Shown here piece by piece: positions 48,801 through 55,529 of a DNA stretch of 55,529 nucleotides. Source of the stretch: a virus. Made by a program: the position numbers and the translations under genes. Each line of letters begins with the position of its first letter. Position 1 is the first letter of the stretch. The notes under the pieces were generated by a model. It did not search any database. It was not told where the DNA came from and saw only the letters and a program-made list of their open reading frames with translations. The DNA is taken from the IMG/VR virus record IMGVR_UViG_3300019871_000002, positions 1 to 55,529 of that record. One strand, written 5' to 3'.

Positions 48801-49169
48801 TCAGTCCTTCTTCGGTTCGTCTGTGATAAAAATCTCCTGCAGTTGCATGGAGACGGTGGGGTGTCCGGGTACGTTCGTGTCGAGGACGAGCGACAACACG
48901 ACATCACGCTTCGGGTGCTTGGTCATTTCGCGAATGAACTCGCGTGCGTTGCGTGAGTTGATCATCCACGTTGACACGAACATCCCCGGAAATGTTTCTT
49001 TGACATACAGGGGGTGTGCTCCGCCCTCGCGGTGCTCGAGCTTGTCGCTGCCATCGAACTGCACGGGTCTGATCCGTGTGAACTTCTGCAATACAGCAGG
49101 ACCATGCTCGTCAGCCGGTCGCGCTCTCGTGTCCCATTTGGTCTTGCCGAACTTCTTGAAGATGCTCAC
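48801..49169 (-). CDS. Hypothetical replication-region protein (122 aa)
   Basis: I chose GTG 49169 because GGAGAG lies upstream and it overlaps the polymerase stop (GTGA); an in-frame ATG is at 49184. The protein is mixed alpha/beta with a helix near 75-85 (AREFIREMTK) and a beta C-terminus. It sits where T4-like phages place a clamp-loader small subunit or translational repressor, but no similarity is clear. Confidence 0.55.
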   Translation of the reverse strand: MSIFKKFGKTKWDTRARPADEHGPAVLQKFTRIRPVQFDGSDKLEHREGGAHPLYVKETFPGMFVSTWMINSRNAREFIREMTKHPKRDVVLSLVLDTNVPGHPTVSMQLQEIFITDEPKKD

Positions 49170-51802
49170 GACGCTGCTCTCCATGTGCCTGATAGTTGAC
49201 GGAACTTGCCTTTGGTGCCGACATTCTCGAACGACCCGACCTCCTCAGTCTCGAACCAGTTATCCCCGATCTTCATTTCGACAACCAGCGGCACTGGATT
49301 GATCCAGTCGAAGTGTGGCTTGACCATCTCCGAGATCACGACCTCTGCCCGCTTGTCGACTTCGTCTTTAGGCCAGAGGAAGGTCAGGTCGTCGTGGATC
49401 TCCATCATCGGCTGGTAGAGGTCCGGGTCGCGCTCATTCAGTTCCGACATCGCATTGAGCACGATCAAGGACTCGTCAGACTGAATAGGTGTGTTGATGA
49501 TTTCGTTCCAGCTGATCGGGGCATGACGACGGAAGCCCGAGAGCCCCGTGACATAGCCGTACTTCATGTAGAACGCATTCTGCTTCAGTTGCCACTTCTT
49601 GATCAGGGGGAAGCGGTCAAACAGTTCTTCCTGCATGGCCTCGACAACCTGCACACTGGGCGCGCGTCGACCTGAGTTGCCGAGGTTGGGTGCGATCGAT
49701 TTGGCGCCTGCGCCGAAGAACGAGGGGAATACGAATTGGTTCTTGACGCCACCCCGCACGTCTTTGAAGACCTTCTTGTCCGTAGCTAAGTTCGGCATCG
49801 CCCAGCCCGGGTCTCGCTTCGCCAAATTGCGCACCCAGTCCTGATGGATGTCATAGCCATCAATGAACGCTTTAACGAGTGTTGGATCTCGTGACTCCAT
49901 CGCGACGTTTCGAGCCTGCACACTGGCGTAGTCGAACGCGACGATCTTCATGTTGCGCTTCGCGACGACCCGACGGATGATCTTGTTGGGACCACGAGTC
50001 GGCCAGTTCTGGATGTTCGGGTCTTCCGATGACGTGCGCCACGTGCGCACCTTCGTCGTGCTGACGATCGGGTGAAGCTTCTTGTCGTCAAACATGTGCG
50101 GCGAGCCCGGCGTTATCGGGGCAATGTACGTCGACAGTACCTTGGATGCCTTGCGGTACTTCAAGAGTATTTTGCCGATCGGGTGCTTCAGCTTCTTGAG
50201 GAACGTTTGGTCGGTCCCGTCGCCACCACCCGCAGACTTCGGCATCTTGATGCCCAGCATGTTGAACATCTTGGGCAGGTCTTTGTTGGAGTCGGGGTTC
50301 ATCTCGACTTTGTAACGGGTCTTGTATTCATCCCAGCAGTCAAGCTTCTTTAGCTCTTGCATTGCTTGCGCGACGACCGCGGTGTAGGTTCTAGCGAAGT
50401 CCTTGCGCTCCGTTTGATCGATCGGCACGCCTTCCATCTGGCACAGCACCAGCGTCGGTATGCGGCGCTTCTGGTGCTGGTACACGTCGATCATGTCCAA
50501 CTCCTCGAGCACCGGCCACTGCGCCAGATGGAGATTGCGATGCCACTTCGCATCGCCCCCGTTGTATCGCAGGACCTTGGCAAGGGGTTCGTCATCGAGT
50601 CGTTTGCGATTGACGTCCGAATACTCCTTGATATTGAAACCGAAGTATTGCTGCGTCAGGCACTCGAGGGCGAGCAGACCCTGAGTTTCGTCAATGATGT
50701 ACGCTTCGGAGATCGTGTCTTCCCACTTGCTCCCTCGCAGTACCTCACGCCCGAAGTGAAATGCAGACCACTCCATTTCGAACGCCAGTTGGTGCACGAT
50801 CTTTTTCGGCTTGGGTGCGAGCAGGAACTCCTTGAACATCGCTTCCAGCTTGTCGAGCTCGCCGTGCGTCCACTTCGACTCCCGATGTTCGAACGGCCAT
50901 GCAAGGGTTCGTGTCTTGTGCGAGAGCGCGGCCGACAGCAGGTAGGCGTCATTGTTGTATGGGCGCAGAGCATTGGTCTCGTAGTCCATCCCAACGGTCA
51001 GGGAGTTAGCACACTCGTCCAAAAATTTTGCAATTTTTTTCAGGTCGGTTTGCCCATTGTCACCCATGCATATCTCCACTCCCTCGAAGATTTGTTCGGG
51101 TGTGATGATGCGAGGTGTGCCCGTGTCGCCCATGACATCGCGGCACGCATTGCGCAGCGCTACTCCGAAGGTGTGTTCTTTGTCGTCGATATGACCTTCC
51201 CACCGCCCTGAGTCTTTAACGGCGTCGATGGGGTCAACGAACGGGTAATACCAACAGGTATGTTCTCCCACTCGCACCGGAAGCCGACGTCCTTGCCAGA
51301 ACGAAGGATGAGTTTCGCGCAGTGCCCACCGCAGGGGCACTGATCCAAATCCGAATATGGCAACTGGTTTAGTCTCCTCAATGTCTTTGATGACTGACGG
51401 CCGGCAGCATTCGATCTCCGTCTCATTCGGTTCGCGGGGCATGTGATCGTACACGTTGCCCGACTTCGACTTGATCTCTGTTCCCGGCCCCGGGTACGTT
51501 CGGATGACATTGCCGAACCGCATACGTGAGAACATTTTCGAGGGTACGTACTTCTTCAGGATCGATCGCTCGATGCCTGACCACGATCGTCCGGCCTTGT
51601 CATCACGTTTCGAGGGGGCAGAGCCCAGCACGTAGACGAGGGCAGAGTCGTCGCCGTGCGGTTTCATTTTACCATGAGTGCAGTCCGCATGATTTAGCGG
51701 GCACGACTTGCACTCAGTGCGATGAAGCAGTTCGACGGAGGGCTTGTTACGGCCCCCCGTTGAACGCTTCGGAGCGTCAGGTTGCAGTCCGAAGAAACCC
51801 AT
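49166..51802 (-). CDS. DNA polymerase I with N-terminal UDG-like domain (878 aa)
   Basis: Residues about 20-230 resemble a family 4 uracil-DNA glycosylase with an iron-sulphur site (C31, C34, C41 and C132/C133) and a Gly-Ser-Ala-Pro-Ser loop near 60-64. Next is a 3'-5' exonuclease (DYE 273-275, an Asp at 417) and a family A polymerase: motif A FDYASVQAR (623-631), motif B RGGVK...FG (683-697) and motif C IHDDL (802-806). SPO1-type phages have the same fusion. ATG 51802 starts 3 nt after the clamp stop, so the longer frame is rejected. It is the replicative polymerase with the adjacent clamp. Confidence 0.95.
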   Translation of the reverse strand: MGFFGLQPDAPKRSTGGRNKPSVELLHRTECKSCPLNHADCTHGKMKPHGDDSALVYVLGSAPSKRDDKAGRSWSGIERSILKKYVPSKMFSRMRFGNVIRTYPGPGTEIKSKSGNVYDHMPREPNETEIECCRPSVIKDIEETKPVAIFGFGSVPLRWALRETHPSFWQGRRLPVRVGEHTCWYYPFVDPIDAVKDSGRWEGHIDDKEHTFGVALRNACRDVMGDTGTPRIITPEQIFEGVEICMGDNGQTDLKKIAKFLDECANSLTVGMDYETNALRPYNNDAYLLSAALSHKTRTLAWPFEHRESKWTHGELDKLEAMFKEFLLAPKPKKIVHQLAFEMEWSAFHFGREVLRGSKWEDTISEAYIIDETQGLLALECLTQQYFGFNIKEYSDVNRKRLDDEPLAKVLRYNGGDAKWHRNLHLAQWPVLEELDMIDVYQHQKRRIPTLVLCQMEGVPIDQTERKDFARTYTAVVAQAMQELKKLDCWDEYKTRYKVEMNPDSNKDLPKMFNMLGIKMPKSAGGGDGTDQTFLKKLKHPIGKILLKYRKASKVLSTYIAPITPGSPHMFDDKKLHPIVSTTKVRTWRTSSEDPNIQNWPTRGPNKIIRRVVAKRNMKIVAFDYASVQARNVAMESRDPTLVKAFIDGYDIHQDWVRNLAKRDPGWAMPNLATDKKVFKDVRGGVKNQFVFPSFFGAGAKSIAPNLGNSGRRAPSVQVVEAMQEELFDRFPLIKKWQLKQNAFYMKYGYVTGLSGFRRHAPISWNEIINTPIQSDESLIVLNAMSELNERDPDLYQPMMEIHDDLTFLWPKDEVDKRAEVVISEMVKPHFDWINPVPLVVEMKIGDNWFETEEVGSFENVGTKGKFRQLSGTWRAAS

Positions 51803-51804
51803 GA

Positions 51805-52878
51805 TCAGTTGCCCGTCGCTGACACCAGATAGACTAAGTCGTCTTTTTCTTTCGCATCGTTGATCATGGCGACGCAGTCCTTGCTGATCACGAAGCGATT
51901 GAAGTCGTCGAGTCCGTCCATGATACGACGCGGGTCGATGTATGCCGTGACATCGGGCTGCGCGTCGCCGACCTGCGTCATGTCGAACGCCTCCCCGCGC
52001 TCCGACACGCTTGTCATTGAGACCCTCTTCTCCTTGATCACGACCTTTGTCTTGGTCTTGTCGATCGCGCCTTCGGTGATGATGCACGCGCGTTCAAGCA
52101 TCGGTCGCAGCTTCTCCGGGATCGGCACGGCCTTCTGCCTGTGACTCGAGGTCATCAGCTCCTTGACCTGCGATACGAAGTCAAGGGGATTGTCGAGCTG
52201 TTCGAGACGGCCGAACAACGTCACACCCTCGTGACGCAGCACCGCGTGGTTGTCCGTGATCTCAAGGTTGAGTTCGCTCGCGCCCTTCGCAATGCGCACC
52301 AGCTGTTTGCAGAAGTCGGTCTTGAGGATCACACGTTCGAACTCGAGGGAGCCCTGATACTTGACGGACCCGTGACTGATCGTCGCGCGATCGGTGCTGA
52401 ACATCAGCAGTCGCTTCGCCTTTTCGTCATTGATCAGCGTGACCCCCAACAGGTCGGGGTTCGACGTGTCATTGCCGATCGATCGCAGGCACATCTCCAT
52501 CGACTGCATGAAGCGCGCGGCGTCGACGGGCATCGGTTCAGCGTTAGTGGCCTTGGGCATCTTGAAGATGAAGTCCGCAGGGGCCATCATCGCGAACTTG
52601 AACTTTGACGACGCGGCTTTGATATTCAGCATCAGGTCCGACGGTGTGAACTCGATGTCCTCAGCCTTGCTGGTGTTGAGGATCGAGAGCAGGGTGATGG
52701 GCACCGCCCCGCTGAACTCCGTTTCACACCCGACCGATATACCAATGTGGTCGTTGTATGCGAGGAGTCTCTTGCCCGTGAACCAGAAGTGATTGAGCAC
52801 GGGTATCAGTGTGTTCTTCGCGACCGCAGGCTCGACCTCCTGCAGCAGATCAATTATCTTGGCTCGCTTCATCAACAT
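51805..52878 (-). CDS. DNA polymerase sliding clamp, DnaN-like (357 aa)
   Basis: Three repeats of alternating helices and strands, about 120 residues each, with bacterial beta-clamp features: N-terminal helix then VLNHFWF, a central DRATISHGSV segment, and a C-terminal strand reading VAMINDAKEKDDLVYLVSA. It encircles DNA as a dimer and tethers the polymerase encoded next. DnaN-type clamps are less usual in phages than gp45-type. Alternative ATG at 52872. Confidence 0.85.
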   Translation of the reverse strand: MLMKRAKIIDLLQEVEPAVAKNTLIPVLNHFWFTGKRLLAYNDHIGISVGCETEFSGAVPITLLSILNTSKAEDIEFTPSDLMLNIKAASSKFKFAMMAPADFIFKMPKATNAEPMPVDAARFMQSMEMCLRSIGNDTSNPDLLGVTLINDEKAKRLLMFSTDRATISHGSVKYQGSLEFERVILKTDFCKQLVRIAKGASELNLEITDNHAVLRHEGVTLFGRLEQLDNPLDFVSQVKELMTSSHRQKAVPIPEKLRPMLERACIITEGAIDKTKTKVVIKEKRVSMTSVSERGEAFDMTQVGDAQPDVTAYIDPRRIMDGLDDFNRFVISKDCVAMINDAKEKDDLVYLVSATGN

Positions 52879-54061
52879 TGTTTCGTTCCATTCTTGCTAA
52901 GAGTTGCATCCGTCGGTTGGATTGATAGTGCTCGGACTTCCAGTTCTTCGCCTCCACACGTTTCGGCTTGTAGTTGGGATTGTCAGTGCCGTGGATGATG
53001 TAAGACTTCATCATCTTGTCGAGCTTGTCGCGGTTCTTTTCGAACAGCGGCAGCAAATCGAAATAGGACACGAGTCGGTGCACGCCCCCGGCCTCGGTCA
53101 GGATCTTGGAGAAGCCGCGATTGGCAACCATCGTCGCGAACATCACGGCCATGTGGCTGTGCATTGGGGGAGCTGCCACCTTGTCGACCCATGCTTTGCC
53201 GACTTCAACAGGAGTTCGATGCGTGAAAGCTTTGCGCCCCTGCGACTCGCAAAACTCGTTGAAGTATTTCACGTTCGCAATGCGGCGCGCGCCCGAGACG
53301 TTCGTGACCTGCTCGAGGGTTAGACCCCATCGTTCGATATTGCCCAAGACCCACTCGCGTTCAGTCGGGCCAAGCATGTCGTACTGACGACGCGCAGACG
53401 ACCACGATATCTGCTCGCGCCCCGACATGATCACGCGCATTGGCAACGTAGCATAGTTCGCAGTCTTGTTCGATCGCATGGCAGGCACATAGATCATGCC
53501 GAAGCCCGCAGCAAGCGACCACGTCGTGGAGTCGCAAGTGTACCACGGGTAGCGCAGCATGAACTGCACCTTCGTGATCCCGAAGCCGTGGGTCTTGACG
53601 AGCGGGTGCCCTTTGCTGTCTGACAAGATCGAAAACATCTGGTCGAGCCACGTCTCATGATAGTCCGATAGATCGCCCGGCATGTCCTTGGCCGTCGCAA
53701 GTCCGATGTAGGAGTCACCGTCCTTGAGGTAGCGCTCAAGGAATTTGAACGACTCCCCTTGGTGAAAGATCGGGATCGGCTTGAGGCCGGCGTCCTTCAT
53801 AACCTGATGATTGCGATAGCCGACCTCCGCCGACTTCGTGACATCGCTTGGTACTCGTGCGACCTGAGGGCGCCCGGGGATTTGGTCCATCGTCGCGTAG
53901 CAGAACAGGTCTTGCTCGTAGCGCTTGAGGAACGCGATGTAGGTCTTTAGGTCGAGCGTAAGGTTGCGAGACCACGCCCCGAACACTCCTGAGTCCATGA
54001 ACAGTTTGACCCGGGGCTTGCCCGGGTCTTGAACTGTTGTGATGCGCTCGCGCTTAGCCAA
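52850..54061 (-). CDS. DpdA-like DNA-guanine transglycosylase (403 aa)
   Basis: TGT-like TIM barrel with DpdA pattern: FMDSGVFGAW with Asp 23 (base recognition/general base), FHQGE near 99-103, HGFGIT at 158-163 and CDSTTW with the likely nucleophile Asp 177. DpdA enzymes swap guanine in DNA for a 7-deazaguanine precursor such as preQ0. Neighbouring FolE and QueC make that precursor. The modified base protects phage DNA from host restriction enzymes. Overlaps the clamp start by 29 nt. Confidence 0.8.
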   Translation of the reverse strand: MAKRERITTVQDPGKPRVKLFMDSGVFGAWSRNLTLDLKTYIAFLKRYEQDLFCYATMDQIPGRPQVARVPSDVTKSAEVGYRNHQVMKDAGLKPIPIFHQGESFKFLERYLKDGDSYIGLATAKDMPGDLSDYHETWLDQMFSILSDSKGHPLVKTHGFGITKVQFMLRYPWYTCDSTTWSLAAGFGMIYVPAMRSNKTANYATLPMRVIMSGREQISWSSARRQYDMLGPTEREWVLGNIERWGLTLEQVTNVSGARRIANVKYFNEFCESQGRKAFTHRTPVEVGKAWVDKVAAPPMHSHMAVMFATMVANRGFSKILTEAGGVHRLVSYFDLLPLFEKNRDKLDKMMKSYIIHGTDNPNYKPKRVEAKNWKSEHYQSNRRMQLLARMERNNVDEASQDN

Positions 54062-54734
54062 GATGCACCCCCGTCTGCAGGCCGATCAATCGATGGAACT
54101 CCGACTTGACGTCCGAAGCCTTTCGGAACAGGCCTCGCACGGCTGAGGTCGTCGTGATGGTGCCCGGCTTTTGCACACCACGCGACTCGACGCACATGTG
54201 GCGCGCTTGCATCACAACACCCACACCCTTGGCCTTGACGACCTTGTGTAGCGTGTCGGCGACTTGCGTCGTGATGCGCTCTTGCACTGTAAGGCGTCGC
54301 GCGAACGCATCAACGAGTCGCGGTATTTTCGACAGGCCGACGACGCCACGCTCACCCGGCATGTAGGCGACATGCGCGACTCCGAAGAACGGAGCGAGGT
54401 GATGCTCGCAGTGAGAATAGAACGGGATGTTGCCAACGAACACCATCTCGTCATACTTTTCCGACCCGTCCTTGAAGCACTTGAGGAGCTTGGTCGTATC
54501 AACGTGATAACCAGAGCACCATTCTTCCCACGCCTTCGCCATGCGCTCAGGAGTTTCATGTAGCCCCTCGCGGTCGGGGTCCGGATCGATCTGCATCAAC
54601 AGGTTGCGAAACGATTGCGTCACCGTGTGATCAACAATCGGGCCACGGGGGCCTTTGGCGTGGGGTTTTATTCCCTCACGCATTCGCGCGGCCCCCTGTT
54701 CGCGCGTCATGGCTTTACGATCACGTTTCGACAT
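54054..54734 (-). CDS. folE: GTP cyclohydrolase I (226 aa)
   Basis: SD AAAGGA lies 5 nt before ATG 54734; longer frames upstream are rejected. The family motifs are clear: HCEHHLAPF near 109-117 (Cys/His zinc ligands), a PGERGVVGLSKIPRLVD stretch near 126-142, and HMCVESRGVQ near 178-187 (catalytic His and zinc Cys). It makes 7,8-dihydroneopterin triphosphate from GTP, the first step to 7-deazaguanines. QueD and QueE would be needed next and are not in the window. Confidence 0.95.
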   Translation of the reverse strand: MSKRDRKAMTREQGAARMREGIKPHAKGPRGPIVDHTVTQSFRNLLMQIDPDPDREGLHETPERMAKAWEEWCSGYHVDTTKLLKCFKDGSEKYDEMVFVGNIPFYSHCEHHLAPFFGVAHVAYMPGERGVVGLSKIPRLVDAFARRLTVQERITTQVADTLHKVVKAKGVGVVMQARHMCVESRGVQKPGTITTTSAVRGLFRKASDVKSEFHRLIGLQTGVHLG

Positions 54735-54768
54735 AGGCGTCCTTTCGATTAGAGCGGTAAGGGGAGAT

Positions 54769-55529
54769 CTATTTGTTGAACGGGGGCATGTGTCGCCGGT
54801 AATACTCCTGATGCTCGTGCCGGGCCTTTGACAACGGGTCGTCAATACCGGCAAGCTTGAAGCCTTCGGCCCGTTTCAGACACGGTAGACAGTGCCCGCA
54901 GGGGGGCGTCGTGCCCTCGAAACAAGTCAACGTGTAGGCCAACGCTTCCACGCATTCGGGTATGCTGCGTGCAAGAGCGAGGCAGTCCTCTCGCGACATG
55001 TGGGTGGGCGTGTCGATCACGACGGGCCAACCGGGAACTGCGCAATTGATCGCAGCTTCAACCATGTCCTCGAACTGCGACGTGCAGTCTGAGAAGCCCC
55101 CGCGCAGTCCGGTCGTGATCGTGCTGCACCGCCATAGGAAAGCGTACATTGCGGCCTGTGACAGGAGTATCAAGTTGCGATAGGGAATGAACGAGTTGTC
55201 CTCGTCTCCATGCGCAGCCGCGTCGGCGATGTCGTGGTACTTCGTGACGGGCTCGCCCCCGATCAATGATGAACCGGGCACTAGCGGGAAATGCATTCGG
55301 TGGGTGACATGATTGCCCATCAGCGGGGCATATCGTTCGGACCGTGCGATACGACCGACGATCGTGCGGGCATAACCGAGCTCGTGCGAATGTCGCTGAC
55401 CGTAGGAAAAGGAGAGGGCGTGAACCCTCCCCCCGTTCCGACGTGCGACATCGAGCGCGTGGTAGAGTGCGATCGTGGAGTCCATGCCCCCACTGAACAG
55501 CACCAGCGTGTTGCGATCGATGTCAAAGG
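54769..55529 (-). CDS. queC: 7-cyano-7-deazaguanine synthase QueC, 5' end outside window
   Basis: The PP-loop ATP-pyrophosphatase motif FSGGMDST lies near the visible start and the frame stays open to the right edge (residues ...DIDRNTLVL before it), so a few N-terminal residues are missing. A C-terminal zinc motif is present: CFEG....CGHCLPC. QueC turns 7-carboxy-7-deazaguanine into preQ0 using ATP and ammonia. With FolE and DpdA it forms a DNA-modification pathway. A Thr-Thr-Gly-Leu-Arg segment near the middle is typical of the substrate site. Confidence 0.9.
   Translation of the reverse strand, partial: FDIDRNTLVLFSGGMDSTIALYHALDVARRNGGRVHALSFSYGQRHSHELGYARTIVGRIARSERYAPLMGNHVTHRMHFPLVPGSSLIGGEPVTKYHDIADAAAHGDEDNSFIPYRNLILLSQAAMYAFLWRCSTITTGLRGGFSDCTSQFEDMVEAAINCAVPGWPVVIDTPTHMSREDCLALARSIPECVEALAYTLTCFEGTTPPCGHCLPCLKRAEGFKLAGIDDPLSKARHEHQEYYRRHMPPFNK

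Noticed and set aside
49166-52087. Longer start for the DNA polymerase
   Set aside because: The extra N-terminal residues lie inside the sliding clamp gene and are Arg/Asp/His-rich shadow sequence; ATG 51802 follows the clamp stop.
54054-54854. Longer start for GTP cyclohydrolase
   Set aside because: The extension overlaps the QueC gene and has no SD; ATG 54734 has AAAGGA at good spacing.
1-55529. Lysogeny genes, tRNA genes or CRISPR arrays
   Set aside because: No integrase, CI-type repressor pair, tRNA cloverleaf or regularly spaced repeats were recognised by eye; the repeats seen are coding or single hairpins.

Overview
The window is a piece of a tailed double-stranded DNA phage genome, almost certainly a siphovirus of an alphaproteobacterium. 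The phage call rests on a complete set of virion genes: terminase, portal, MuF-like protein, protease-scaffold, capsid, head-tail connectors, tail tube, frameshifted tail chaperone, tape measure, hub, fibres and lysis genes. A tail tube gene without a recognisable sheath gene points to a siphovirus. The alphaproteobacterial host is inferred mainly from a GcrA-like regulator; GcrA is an alphaproteobacterial sigma70 cofactor. No integrase, tRNA, CRISPR array or insertion sequence was recognised. Both window ends cut through genes.

Nearly everything is on the minus strand and reads from right to left, with genes packed so tightly that ATGA, GTGA, TAATG or TGATG stop/start overlaps are the rule. 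From the right end: (1) 52.8-55.5 kb, a 7-deazaguanine DNA-modification block (QueC cut by the edge, FolE, DpdA-like transglycosylase). (2) 40.5-52.9 kb, replication and recombination: sliding clamp, UDG-PolA fusion polymerase, clamp loader, a possible UvsY-like mediator, a single-strand binding protein with a very unusual alternating charge-block tail, RecA, a PD-(D/E)XK nuclease, a HAD phosphatase and SbcD/SbcC, ending in a NusG paralogue. (3) 37.3-39.9 kb, small membrane and unknown proteins plus the terminase small subunit. (4) 31.2-37.3 kb, GcrA-like regulator, large terminase, portal fused to an Acb1-like 2H phosphoesterase, and MuF-like protein. (5) 27.5-31.2 kb, a five-gene sugar/small-molecule cassette (ATP-grasp, methyltransferase, three glycosyltransferases) inserted inside the head genes. 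(6) 22.7-27.5 kb, protease-scaffold, cement protein, capsid and connectors. (7) 4.35-22.7 kb, tail, fibres, endolysin and spanins. (8) 0-2.05 kb, ten very small overlapping genes.

The only rightward unit lies at 2.67-4.23 kb: a small HTH protein and a class III PLP aminotransferase, closed by a strong intrinsic terminator. It is separated from the leftward small-gene operon by a roughly 600 bp non-coding region rich in inverted repeats, which is the main candidate control region.

The best leads for new biology are the charge-block SSB, the portal-Acb1 fusion, the GcrA-like protein with an added zinc ribbon, the isolated aminotransferase/HTH unit with its structured leader, and the glycosyltransferase/ATP-grasp cassette within the head operon. 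Start sites were chosen from Shine-Dalgarno (SD) motifs and overlap geometry and often differ from the longest open frame.
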